The notes under the pieces are model-generated. The model saw only the letters and a list, made by a program, of their open reading frames with translations, was not told the DNA's origin and made no database searches. Below are positions 27,333 through 35,574 of a stretch of 64,000 nt of DNA, one piece after another. Source of the DNA: Clostridium sp. AM34-11AC. Its GTDB lineage: Bacteria > Bacillota > Clostridia > Lachnospirales > Lachnospiraceae. The DNA lies in the NCBI RefSeq assembly GCF_003435375.1, contig NZ_QWGL01000006.1, positions 73,832 through 137,831 of the forward strand, in the 5' to 3' direction. Every line of letters begins with the position of its first letter. Position 1 is the first letter of the stretch. The translations under genes and the position numbers were made by a program.

Positions 27333-28351
27333 CTCTGTTCCCGTCCTTCCCGGCCGCTTTTTCCATGTTCCGTGTAAGATCTTCTCTCCGGTTTCTCACG
27401 GCCTTCATATTCATCATATGCCTTTACGATCTTCTGGACAAGCGGATGTCTTACCACGTCCTCGTTGGAGAACCGGCAGATTCCGATATCGTCGATATTC
27501 TTCAGTACCTTAAGCGCCACGTCGAGGCCGGATACCTGGCCTGCAGGCAGATCCTTCTGGGACTGGTCGCCGGTGATGATGACCTTGGAACCGAAACCGA
27601 TCCTTGTAAGGAACATCTTCATCTGTGCCTGGGTCGTATTCTGGGCCTCATCCAGGATAATAAAGGCGTTATCTAAGGTACGTCCGCGCATGTAGGCGAG
27701 AGGCGCCACCTCGATCAGGCCTTTCTCTGAATTGTGAAGATAGCTGTCCGCGCCCATGATCTGGTAGAGGGCGTCGTAAAGTGGGCGCAGGTACGGATCG
27801 ATCTTGCTCTGAAGGTCGCCCGGAAGGAAGCCTAATTTCTCTCCCGCCTCGATGGCCGGACGTGTCAGGATGATCCTGCCCACCTCTCCATTCTTAAAGG
27901 CCTGGATTGCCATGGACATGCCAAGATACGTTTTTCCGGTTCCCGCAGGTCCCACGCCGAACACGATCATCTTTTTCCGGATCAGATCGATATACTGCTT
28001 CTGTCCAAGAGTCTTCGGTTTTACCGGTTTTCCATTTATGGTGTGACAGATGATATCGCGGTCCAGGGAAAGCATTTCCGTGTCCTTATCCTCAAAGGAA
28101 AGAGCCAGGGCGTAATCCACATTCTGCTCCCCGATCTCTTCGCCCCGCTTCGAGAGTTCCAGAAGCGTTGAAAATACGCTCTTCGCGCGCTTTACCGCAT
28201 GATCTGGTCCGATGACCTTGATCTCCCCGTCCCGCGCCACCATGGATACGTGAAGCGTCCGCTCGATTTTTTTCAGATAACTGTCAAACTGTCCGCAGAC
28301 CTTCCGCTCATGTTCTGCCGGAATGTCTATGATTGTCTCAATGATGCTCAT
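27329..28351 (-). CDS. phoH: PhoH family ATPase
   Basis: A 340-residue PhoH-like protein with an N-terminal KH-like region and a P-loop GPAGTGKT at residues 134-141, then Walker B FIILDEAQNTT. PhoH proteins are ATPases linked to RNA metabolism and are nearly always next to ybeY. The start overlaps the end of yqfD by 14 bases and the stop overlaps ybeY by 4. Confidence 0.94.
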   Translation of the reverse strand: MSIIETIIDIPAEHERKVCGQFDSYLKKIERTLHVSMVARDGEIKVIGPDHAVKRAKSVFSTLLELSKRGEEIGEQNVDYALALSFEDKDTEMLSLDRDIICHTINGKPVKPKTLGQKQYIDLIRKKMIVFGVGPAGTGKTYLGMSMAIQAFKNGEVGRIILTRPAIEAGEKLGFLPGDLQSKIDPYLRPLYDALYQIMGADSYLHNSEKGLIEVAPLAYMRGRTLDNAFIILDEAQNTTQAQMKMFLTRIGFGSKVIITGDQSQKDLPAGQVSGLDVALKVLKNIDDIGICRFSNEDVVRHPLVQKIVKAYDEYEGREKPERRSYTEHGKSGREGREQR

Positions 28352-29663
28352 CTACTGTCTGAATCTCCTCCTGATCTTCCGGCATGGGGGATTCTTTCGC
28401 GATGTCCTCCACCACCGTCAGTGTTCCATGAATCTTCCAGTGTGATTCACTTCTCTCTATTTTAACATCACTACCAAGGATTTGTATACCTTTTTCGGTG
28501 AGATTTTGCATATATTCGTTCAAATACCGGTCAGCAGAATCCGAAACTTCTGATTTTGTGAGGACTTTTTCGTAGGGAATATATTCCCTGGCAGCAAGGA
28601 TCCCGCCGTAGACCGGAAGGTAAAAATTTTTCGAAAATCTGAGCTGGGATTCTTCCATGAAAAGTTCCCAGCTGCTTTCTTTTTTTAGGTCCGGCATCAG
28701 GAAACAGAATTCCGTATCCAGGAATTTAAAGAACACGCCCTTGCGTTTCTTTCCTGTTCCCGCGCGGATCTCCTCCACAACCGGGATCTTCCATGTAACC
28801 GTTCTCGTTGTTTCTGCGTAGACTTCCGCATCCGCATGGACTAAGTTTGTCTTCACAAGTGTCTCGGAATCATCGTAGATCGGAAGCTTCCCCGAGACCA
28901 GGACATCCCCGGTTTTCACCTCGTCCCCGGCTTTCACCCTGACAATCCCGTTCCGGACGATGATCTTTGTCACGGTGCCATCTGATCCTGCTGTGAGCTC
29001 ACAGGGCGCATCTGATCCGGTCTCCGCCTTCAGGATCCCGTCATTTTCCCGCACATGGACTGTAAGCCTTGTGCCGGTCAGTTCTGCGGATACCCAGCCG
29101 ATCTCCGGGAACGCGTTCCGGATCTGTTTTTCCAGATCCCCACAGGAAATCTCTTTTTTTCTCATCCCACACTGCACCGGAATCGTGTCCATGAAATGCA
29201 GCAGCATCTCATCCGTAAAACGATGATTTCCATCAAAGGAAATGTCCCACACATAAAAAGATGAAAGATAGATCAGCAGAAAAAAGGCTGCCAGACCTCC
29301 GGCCCAGAGACTTCTGCGGCGGCCCAGGATCAGCCAGAATGGAAAACCGTGCTTTTCCGTGATCCGCAGACGGACATCTGTTTTCCGGGCGATCGGCTTC
29401 AGACGTTTAAAGTTTCTCGGTGATATCTCGAAGCAGACAGTTTTCCCCTGTTTCTTGTCCTCTTTTTCCAATTCTTTCTTTTCAACATGGTTATCATATC
29501 GATCATGCCGATTGCCGTCATATTCCGCAGCAGGGATCTCTTTTGTCTCGATTTTTTCGATCACGATCCCTCTCTGCGCCGCGATATTAAAAAAGCGCTC
29601 CATCCCTCTCCCATCGATCCGGACTTTCACGCTTCCCTCCCACAATTTTTCAAATCTATTCAA
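28338..29663 (-). CDS. yqfD: Sporulation protein YqfD
   Basis: A 441-residue protein with one transmembrane segment near residues 120-138 (SLWAGGLAAFFLLIYLSSFYVWD) and a beta-rich extracellular part that includes a POTRA-like segment (GNHRFTDEMLLHFM) and repeated VKAGDEVKTGDVLVSG strands. YqfD is a sigma-E-controlled protein of the mother cell membrane during engulfment; its exact role is unclear. It follows yqfC with an 8-base overlap, as in B. subtilis. Confidence 0.9.
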   Translation of the reverse strand: MNRFEKLWEGSVKVRIDGRGMERFFNIAAQRGIVIEKIETKEIPAAEYDGNRHDRYDNHVEKKELEKEDKKQGKTVCFEISPRNFKRLKPIARKTDVRLRITEKHGFPFWLILGRRRSLWAGGLAAFFLLIYLSSFYVWDISFDGNHRFTDEMLLHFMDTIPVQCGMRKKEISCGDLEKQIRNAFPEIGWVSAELTGTRLTVHVRENDGILKAETGSDAPCELTAGSDGTVTKIIVRNGIVRVKAGDEVKTGDVLVSGKLPIYDDSETLVKTNLVHADAEVYAETTRTVTWKIPVVEEIRAGTGKKRKGVFFKFLDTEFCFLMPDLKKESSWELFMEESQLRFSKNFYLPVYGGILAAREYIPYEKVLTKSEVSDSADRYLNEYMQNLTEKGIQILGSDVKIERSESHWKIHGTLTVVEDIAKESPMPEDQEEIQTVDEHH

Positions 29664-29928
29664 ACCGGATCACCTCCAGGCGGCCGGATATTTTCATCTC
29701 ATCTTTATCGTAATAGCAGATCTTTAACTTTTTCCCGGAGACAGAAAGAATATAGTGCCTGCACTGGATCCGGATCTCTGAATCCGTGTATACAAGAATG
29801 CTCCTGTAATTTTCAATATGTACCGCCCGTGTCCCGATGAGCGTCAAAAGCGTCTCCCCGCCCAATGCGTCCGCAAACACCCCGGCGGAGTCCGTCCGGG
29901 TAACATCATCGTTTTTCTGCCCTCTCAT
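29656..29928 (-). CDS. yqfC: YabP/YqfC-family sporulation protein
   Basis: 90 residues with the YabP/YqfC pattern GGETLLTLIGTRAVHIENYRSI followed by IQCRHYILSVSGKKLKICYY. The protein is cytosolic, and its family is found only in spore formers. GGCGGAG lies six bases before the ATG. It is the first gene of the six-gene overlapping operon, preceded by a sigma-E-like promoter. Confidence 0.9.
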   Translation of the reverse strand: MRGQKNDDVTRTDSAGVFADALGGETLLTLIGTRAVHIENYRSILVYTDSEIRIQCRHYILSVSGKKLKICYYDKDEMKISGRLEVIRFE

Positions 29929-29958
29929 GTCTTACTCCGCCGAATTATGCCTTGCAAA

Positions 29959-29987
29959 ATCTTATGCGCCATGTCTTTCCATTATTC
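29959..29987 (-). promoter_or_regulatory. Sigma-E-type sporulation promoter for yqfC-yqfD
   Basis: GAATAAT (29981-29987), 14 bases, CATAAGAT (29959-29966) on the minus strand. This fits the sigma-E pattern known from B. subtilis (KMATATT, about 14 bases, CATACANT) at 6 of 7 and 6 of 8 positions. The start would be about 25 bases before yqfC. Confidence 0.55.
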
Positions 29988-30054
29988 TTTCCTGCCTTCT
30001 GTCAACCGGCATCCTTTCGCCATATACAGGAAATTCCTCAAAATTTTCTATTAC

Positions 30055-30103
30055 AAAAGCCGCCCCTCTCCCCGGCATAAAACCGGAGAGCAGACGCGGC
30101 TTA
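30055..30103 (-). terminator. Terminator after the first tctCBA operon
   Basis: On the minus strand AAGCCGCGTCTGCTCTCCGG pairs imperfectly with CCGGGGAGAGGGGCGGCTTT across a TTTTATG loop. It lies just after the tctA stop at 30118. The T tract is short (TTTTG). Confidence 0.65.
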
Positions 30104-30117
30104 AAAATTCACAATTT

Positions 30118-31590
30118 TTAATTTGTTTTCTTCTTTAACTGTCCGCGGATCGCACCAAACAGTGTGAACGCGATCAGGGCAAGAAAGAACCAGCAGATCG
30201 GGGTGTTGAAGAATACGACCGGGTTACCACTGGACTTTAACAGTGCGGTACGGAAGTTCTTCTCAGCCATCGGTCCTAAGATCAGGCCGAGGATCGCCGG
30301 GCTTGTCGGGATCTTCACTTTACCCATAAGCCAGCCGATCACGCCTGCAATTAACATCGTTCCTACATCGTAGAAGTTGCTTCTCATCGCGTAGCTTCCT
30401 ACGACGCAGAGGATGAAAATGACCGGTGTAAGGATCGTCTTCGGAACGCTTAATACCTTTGTGAAAAGGCGGATGCAGGAGAATCCGAGGAGTACCATGA
30501 TGGTGTTTGCCACAAACATTCCAAGGAAGATCGTGTAAACGAGGACCTTGTTTGTCTTAAAGAGCATCGGTCCCGGGGTAAGACCCTGGATCGTCAACGC
30601 ACCGATCATGATGGCTGCTACGGCATCACCCGGAACACCGAGTGTCAGCATCGGGATCATGGCACCACCGGTTACACCGTTGTTACCACCCTCAGAAGCA
30701 GCTACTGCCTCCGGGCTTCCTTTACCGAACTGTTCCGGATGTTTGGACATGCCGCGGGCAGTGTTGTATCCAACGAAGGATCCGATATCGGCACCGGCAC
30801 CAGGGATGATACCGATCATGGTTCCGATGAGGCCCGTAACCGGAGCAACACGAAGGATCGTCTTCACATCCTCCTTTGTCGGAAGAAGTCTTGTTACGCT
30901 CGCATCGATCTCATCCGTGCTGTAGATATCCTCAATGGTCTCGAAAGCCTGGCTCATCGCGAACAGACCGATCATAACCGGAATGTACTGGATACCGGAG
31001 AGAAGGTTTGCGTTGTCTGTGAAACGGATGTAGCTTGTTACGCTGTCGATACCGACAGTAGCTGTTAAGATTCCTAAGAATCCGCAGATCAAGCCCTTTG
31101 CCATGTTCTCGCCGGAGATGTTGGCAATGATACAGAGTCCGAATACCGCGAGTAAGAAGAACTCAGCAGAGCTGAACTTTAATGCAAGCTTCGCAAGCTG
31201 CGGGCTGATGAGCCATAAGCAGAGAACGCTGACAACACCGCCCACATAACTGGAAAGTGTTGCGATACCGAGTGCACGTCCTGCCTCACCGCGCTTGGAG
31301 AACTGATATCCATCAATAGCGGTTGCAGCAGAGGCCGGTGTACCCGGTGTATGTAAAAGGATCGCGGAAATAGATCCGCCATAGATTGCTCCCACGTAAA
31401 TTCCAAGTAACATGAGGATACCTGCTGTGGCATCCATACCGAATGTAAGCGGCAGAAGAAGGGCTACACCCATAGTTGCGGTAAGTCCCGGCAGTGCTCC
31501 GATACAGATTCCGGCTGCTACACCTGCGATCATGTAGAACAGTACCATGGGGCTGAACGCGCTCTGAAATACTTCTAAAAAGAAACTCAT
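30118..31590 (-). CDS. tctA: Tripartite tricarboxylate transporter permease TctA, copy 1
   Basis: A 490-residue large membrane subunit of the TTT family with about 12 hydrophobic segments. The family motif GALPGLTATMGVALLLPLTFGMD is near the N-terminus, and GIIPGAGADIGSF and GVPGDAVAAIMIGAL lie mid-protein. It is energised by the ion gradient and takes substrate from the TctC protein. The ATG at 31590 has AAGGGG upstream. Copy 2 at 33510-34982 differs at about 15 residues only. Confidence 0.94.
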   Translation of the reverse strand: MSFFLEVFQSAFSPMVLFYMIAGVAAGICIGALPGLTATMGVALLLPLTFGMDATAGILMLLGIYVGAIYGGSISAILLHTPGTPASAATAIDGYQFSKRGEAGRALGIATLSSYVGGVVSVLCLWLISPQLAKLALKFSSAEFFLLAVFGLCIIANISGENMAKGLICGFLGILTATVGIDSVTSYIRFTDNANLLSGIQYIPVMIGLFAMSQAFETIEDIYSTDEIDASVTRLLPTKEDVKTILRVAPVTGLIGTMIGIIPGAGADIGSFVGYNTARGMSKHPEQFGKGSPEAVAASEGGNNGVTGGAMIPMLTLGVPGDAVAAIMIGALTIQGLTPGPMLFKTNKVLVYTIFLGMFVANTIMVLLGFSCIRLFTKVLSVPKTILTPVIFILCVVGSYAMRSNFYDVGTMLIAGVIGWLMGKVKIPTSPAILGLILGPMAEKNFRTALLKSSGNPVVFFNTPICWFFLALIAFTLFGAIRGQLKKKTN

Positions 31591-31606
31591 TCTGCTACCC
31601 CTTTCT

Positions 31607-32071
31607 TTAAATGCTGAACATACCGAAGTCGATCGGCACATTCAGGAAGTTCTTGAAAATAAAGTAAATTGCCAGGACCACGATCACGGAGATCAGTGCG
31701 TTTTTCCAGAAAGCGCCTTTATGAAACCACTGGCAGAACGCGAACAGCATGATCACTGACGGAATGATAAATCCAAGTGTAGATAATACCAGCATGTATA
31801 CAAGCAGGATCGCCATGGAAATGTATACACGTTTTGTACCCGGTGTCCACATCGGAAGCTCCGGGAACTGGTCTTTCTTCATCATCAAGGTAACGACGAT
31901 AAGGCCTACGGAGCAGATCAGAAGAAGGGCTGCGATGATCCCCGGCCAGAGTCCCGGACCCGGAACGCCTGTACCGTAAGCTTCTGCTCTCGGGTAGCCA
32001 AGACAGGTAACGATCACATAAACAGCTAAAGCTGCGCAGATCAGACCTGCGATAATATTTCCTTTTCTCAT
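31607..32071 (-). CDS. tctB: Tripartite tricarboxylate transporter small membrane subunit TctB, copy 1
   Basis: 154 residues with four hydrophobic segments, the standard TctB layout. The start at 32071 (MRKGNIIAG) has TGGAG upstream and matches copy 2; an in-frame upstream ATG at 32158 would read through a terminator-like hairpin. It differs from copy 2 at around 20 positions, mostly conservative. It lies 16 bases ahead of tctA. Confidence 0.9.
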   Translation of the reverse strand: MRKGNIIAGLICAALAVYVIVTCLGYPRAEAYGTGVPGPGLWPGIIAALLLICSVGLIVVTLMMKKDQFPELPMWTPGTKRVYISMAILLVYMLVLSTLGFIIPSVIMLFAFCQWFHKGAFWKNALISVIVVLAIYFIFKNFLNVPIDFGMFSI

Positions 32072-32137
32072 ATTGAAACTCCATTCTAAAACAACTGTCT
32101 CGCAGAGGTCTCCCTGGGGAAAGCCCTCACAGACAAA

Positions 32138-32164
32138 ACCGGGGAGTGGGTTTCCCACTCCCCG
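32138..32164 (-). other. Intercistronic hairpin between tctC and tctB, copy 1
   Basis: CCGGGGAGTGGG and CCCACTCCCCGG pair perfectly across a three-base loop, and the minus strand then reads TTTTGTCT. It resembles an attenuating terminator or 3' stabiliser, which would give more binding protein than permease, a normal need for such transporters. Confidence 0.7.
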
Positions 32165-32179
32165 GTGAGCCGGTTTACA

Positions 32180-33247
32180 TTACTGTACTTTCAGACCAAG
32201 ATCTGTAACCAGAGCTGTGTATGTCTCAAGGTCAGATTTGATACGCTCCTCGAATGTAGCGCCGTCAAGAACGTCGATCACGTTGTTGGACTTGTTCATG
32301 AAGTCAACGAACGCGTCAGACTGTGCTGCCTGAGAGAAGATCTCATAGAGCTGGTCAACAACCTCATCCGGAGTATCCTTCGGAACACCAAGACCTCTCC
32401 ATGTACCAAGAACTACATTGTAACCAGCTTCCTGGCATGTCGGAACGTCCGGAATGGAATCAAGACGTTTGTCGTTCATAACTGCAAGAACCTTTAAGTC
32501 GCCGGACTCAACGTAGTTAGCAACCTCAGCGTAGGAAACTGCTACTGCGTCGATGTGCTCACCAAGAAGGTCTGTGATCGCACCTGCTGCTCCATCGTAA
32601 GCAACGTGTTTGAACTGAGCGCCTGTCTCTTTTGCAAGACCTGCTGCTGCAAGGTGCCAGATCGCGCCGTTACCGGAGTTACCCATGGAAACCTCGTTCT
32701 CTTTTGCGTAGTTGATGAAGTCTTCGATCGTGTTGAAACGATCATCCTTCGCGTTTACTGTGATAGCTGCGCATGCGCTGTTTACCATCATGATCGGTTT
32801 AAACATGGAATATGTAAGACCAGCGTTTGTTCCCATAGCCTCAAGAGTTGCAAGCTCTACTGTGATCATGGTAACGGTTGTGCCATCAGCCTTAGCGTTT
32901 GCGCCAGCAAGCATACCGGTTGCTCCGCCGCCGCCGGAACGGTTCTCTACGGAGATGTTTTTGAAGGAACCCTTCGCTGCGTCTGCTAAAGCACGCATAA
33001 CTGTATCGGTACCGCCGCCTGCATCGTAAGGAACGATACATGTAACTGTTTTATCCTTCCATGCGGATGTGTCAACGCCAGAAGCTGCTGCCTCTGTAGC
33101 TGCTCCCTCAGCTGCTGCAGTTGTCTCTGTTTTTGCTGCCTCTGTAGCTGCTGCAGTTGTCTCTGTTTTGCTGGAGCTGCTTCCGCAAGCTGTCAGGGAG
33201 AGAGCCATAGCTGCTGCCATTGCGAGCGATACTACTCTTTTTCTCAT
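32180..33247 (-). CDS. tctC: TTT-family solute-binding lipoprotein TctC, copy 1
   Basis: 355 residues. The signal peptide ends in LTACG with the lipidated cysteine at 21, then a Thr/Ala/Glu-rich spacer built from a duplicated DNA unit. The mature Bug/TctC fold includes VTCIVPYDAGGGTDTVMRAL and ENRSGGGGATGMLAGANA, the usual substrate-loop motifs. It captures an anionic solute outside the membrane. AAAGGAG lies upstream. The ligand loops are almost identical in copy 2, so the two probably bind the same ligand. Confidence 0.93.
   Translation of the reverse strand: MRKRVVSLAMAAAMALSLTACGSSSSKTETTAAATEAAKTETTAAAEGAATEAAASGVDTSAWKDKTVTCIVPYDAGGGTDTVMRALADAAKGSFKNISVENRSGGGGATGMLAGANAKADGTTVTMITVELATLEAMGTNAGLTYSMFKPIMMVNSACAAITVNAKDDRFNTIEDFINYAKENEVSMGNSGNGAIWHLAAAGLAKETGAQFKHVAYDGAAGAITDLLGEHIDAVAVSYAEVANYVESGDLKVLAVMNDKRLDSIPDVPTCQEAGYNVVLGTWRGLGVPKDTPDEVVDQLYEIFSQAAQSDAFVDFMNKSNNVIDVLDGATFEERIKSDLETYTALVTDLGLKVQ
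33111..33170. repeat. Tandem repeat in the tctC copy 1 spacer
   Basis: A 36-bp unit beginning GCTGCTGCAGTTGTCTCTG is repeated (33111-33146 and 33147-33170, partial). It encodes the repeated KTETTAAA of the linker behind the lipid anchor. The linker in copy 2 is unrelated in detail, so this region evolves by slippage. Confidence 0.65.
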
Positions 33248-33324
33248 AAAACCTACTCCTTTTCTCTTTCCTAATACTTTCTTAACGATTTTTTAGGTTT
33301 CTTTATGAAATTTTCACACGACAT

Positions 33325-33353
33325 ATTGTAGACGTTTGTGAACAACTTGTCAA
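33325..33353 (-). promoter_or_regulatory. Promoter of the first tctCBA operon
   Basis: TTGACA (33348-33353), a 17-base spacer, TACAAT (33325-33330) on the minus strand: close to consensus. The spacer and flanks carry repeated GTGAA/TTCAC words that could be an operator. The start would be about 70 bases before tctC. Confidence 0.75.
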
Positions 33354-33427
33354 TGGTTTTATGGAAAGTCTTCACAAAAGATACTTTTGATTTCCTATGG
33401 TTTTTCATAATTTTTGTAGGTTTTTAC

Positions 33428-33480
33428 CAAAAAAGACACCCTGACCGTTGGAAATTAATTTAAAACCCGGTCAGGGTGCC
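33428..33480 (-). terminator. Terminator of the second tctCBA operon
   Basis: GCACCCTGACCG pairs with CGGTCAGGGTGTC across a 20-base AT-rich loop, followed by six Ts on the minus strand. It separates the two transporter operons. Confidence 0.85.
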
Positions 33481-33509
33481 CTGAATTTTTATGTATTTTT
33501 TCTTAACAG

Positions 33510-34982
33510 CTATTCCGCTTTTTTCTTTAACTGTCCGCGGATCGCGCCAAAGAGGGTGAATGCGATCAGGGCCAGAAAGAACCAGCAGATCGGGGTATTG
33601 AAGAATACACCCACATTCCCGCTGGACTTTAAGAGCGCGGTGCGGAAGTTCTTCTCAGCCATCGGGCCTAAGATCAGGCCGAGAATCGCCGGGCTTGTCG
33701 GGATCTTTACTTTACCCATGAGCCAGCCGATCACGCCTGCAATCAACATCGTTCCTACATCGTAGAAGTTGCTCCTCATCGCATAGCTTCCCACGACGCA
33801 GAGGATAAAGATGACCGGTGTGAGGATCGTCTTCGGAACGCTAAGTACCTTTGTGAAAAGGCGGATACAGGAGAATCCGAGGAGCACCATGATGGTGTTT
33901 GCCACGAACATTCCAAGAAAGATCGTGTAAACGAGAACCTTGTTGGTCTTAAAGAGCATCGGTCCCGGGGTAAGACCCTGGATCGTTAACGCGCCGATCA
34001 TGATAGCTGCTACAGCATCACCCGGAACACCGAGTGTCAGCATCGGAATCATGGCACCACCGGTTACACCGTTGTTGCCGCCCTCAGAAGCAGCTACGGC
34101 CTCCGGGCTTCCTTTTCCGAACAGTTCCGGATGTTTGGACATGCCGCGGGCGGTGTTGTATCCAACGAAGGATCCGATATCGGCACCTGCACCGGGGATG
34201 ATACCGATGATGGTTCCGATGAGACCGGTAACCGGAGCGACCCGGAACATGGTCTTCATATCTTCTTTTGTCGGGAGAAGTCTTGTCACCGTCGCATCGA
34301 TCTCGTCGGTGCTGTAGATATCCTCGATGGTCTCGAAGGCCTGGCTCATCGCGAAGAGGCCGATCATGACCGGAATGTACTGGATACCGGAGAGAAGGTT
34401 CGCGTTGTCTGTAAAACGAATGTAGCTTGTTACGCTGTCGATACCAACGGTAGCTGTTAAGATTCCTAAGAATCCGCAGATCAGGCCCTTTGCCATGTTC
34501 TCACCGGAGATGTTGGCGATGATACAAAGGCCGAATACCGCAAGTAAAAAGAACTCAGCCGAGCTGAACTTTAACGCAAGCTTCGCGAGCTGCGGGCTGA
34601 TGAGCCACAGGCAGAGACAGCTCACAACACCGCCGATATAGCTGGAAAGTGTGGCGATACCGAGCGCACGCCCCGCCTCACCGCGTTTGGAGAACTGATA
34701 TCCGTCAATAGCTGTGGCCGCGGATGCCGGTGTACCAGGCGTATGAAGGAGGATCGCAGAGATAGATCCACCGTAGATCGCGCCGACATAAATCCCAAGC
34801 AACATTAAGATACCGGATGTAGCATCCATACCAAAGGTAAGCGGAAGAAGAAGTGCTACACCCATTGTTGCGGTCAGTCCCGGAAGTGCTCCGATGCAGA
34901 TACCCGCCGCAACCCCCGCGAACATGTAGAATAAGACCATCGGGCTGAACGCTGACTGTACAACTTCAAGAAAGAAACTCAT
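33510..34982 (-). CDS. tctA: Tripartite tricarboxylate transporter permease TctA, copy 2
   Basis: 490 residues, the same length and topology as copy 1, with about 15 substitutions (for example SYIGGVVSCLC for SYVGGVVSVLC). The DNA differs at many more, mostly silent, positions. It shows the same GALPGLTATMG and GIIPGAGADIG motifs. It lies at the end of the operon that may begin at the eda gene. Confidence 0.94.
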   Translation of the reverse strand: MSFFLEVVQSAFSPMVLFYMFAGVAAGICIGALPGLTATMGVALLLPLTFGMDATSGILMLLGIYVGAIYGGSISAILLHTPGTPASAATAIDGYQFSKRGEAGRALGIATLSSYIGGVVSCLCLWLISPQLAKLALKFSSAEFFLLAVFGLCIIANISGENMAKGLICGFLGILTATVGIDSVTSYIRFTDNANLLSGIQYIPVMIGLFAMSQAFETIEDIYSTDEIDATVTRLLPTKEDMKTMFRVAPVTGLIGTIIGIIPGAGADIGSFVGYNTARGMSKHPELFGKGSPEAVAASEGGNNGVTGGAMIPMLTLGVPGDAVAAIMIGALTIQGLTPGPMLFKTNKVLVYTIFLGMFVANTIMVLLGFSCIRLFTKVLSVPKTILTPVIFILCVVGSYAMRSNFYDVGTMLIAGVIGWLMGKVKIPTSPAILGLILGPMAEKNFRTALLKSSGNVGVFFNTPICWFFLALIAFTLFGAIRGQLKKKAE

Positions 34983-34994
34983 ATCTCAGCCCTC

Positions 34995-35459
34995 CTATAT
35001 GCTGAACATACCGAAATCGATCGGCACGTTCAGGAAATTTTTGAATACATAGTAGATCACAAGGATCACCGCGATGGAGATCACCGCATTTTTCCAGACG
35101 GCCCCTCTGTGGAACCACTGGCAGAACGCAAACAGCATGATCACAGACGGGATGATGAATCCAACCGTGGACAACACCAACATGTAAACCAGCAGGATCG
35201 CCATGGAAATGTACACACGCTTTGTTCCCGGTGTCCACATCGGAAGCTCCGGGAGATCTTCTTTTTTCATCATCAGGGTTCCGGCGATCAGACCGACCGA
35301 GCAGATGAGGAGAAGCGCCGCGATGATGCCCGGCCAGAGTCCCGGACCCGGAACACCTGTACCGTAAGCTTCCGCCCTCGGATAACTGAGACATGTCACG
35401 ATGACATAGAGGGCAACTGCCGCACAGACAATGCCCGCAATAATATTTCCTTTTCTCAT
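34995..35459 (-). CDS. tctB: Tripartite tricarboxylate transporter small membrane subunit TctB, copy 2
   Basis: 154 residues with four membrane segments, collinear with copy 1. The start MRKGNIIAG follows a GAGGTC site. A second overlapping frame over the same region has no family resemblance and is a shadow. Twelve bases separate it from tctA copy 2. Confidence 0.9.
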   Translation of the reverse strand: MRKGNIIAGIVCAAVALYVIVTCLSYPRAEAYGTGVPGPGLWPGIIAALLLICSVGLIAGTLMMKKEDLPELPMWTPGTKRVYISMAILLVYMLVLSTVGFIIPSVIMLFAFCQWFHRGAVWKNAVISIAVILVIYYVFKNFLNVPIDFGMFSI

Positions 35460-35542
35460 AGCTGAGACCTCGATTCTTCATAATATCGTTTTCTGCCGGG
35501 CACCCGGAAATTGCTTCCTCCGGCATAGCCTCCAGATGGGAA

Positions 35543-35570
35543 CCACGGCTGATACCGCGGTCCCCTTTTG
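35543..35570 (-). other. Intercistronic hairpin between tctC and tctB, copy 2
   Basis: GGGGACCGCGG pairs with CCGTGGTTCCC (with wobbles) across TATCAG on the minus strand. No T tract follows. It sits in the same place as the hairpin in copy 1 although the sequence is unrelated, which argues that the position matters. Confidence 0.6.
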
Positions 35571-35574
35571 ATAT

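Noticed and set aside
34966..35526. A long minus-strand frame overlapping tctB copy 2
   Set aside because: It is a shifted frame over the real tctB, rich in Arg/His with no membrane segments or family sequence.
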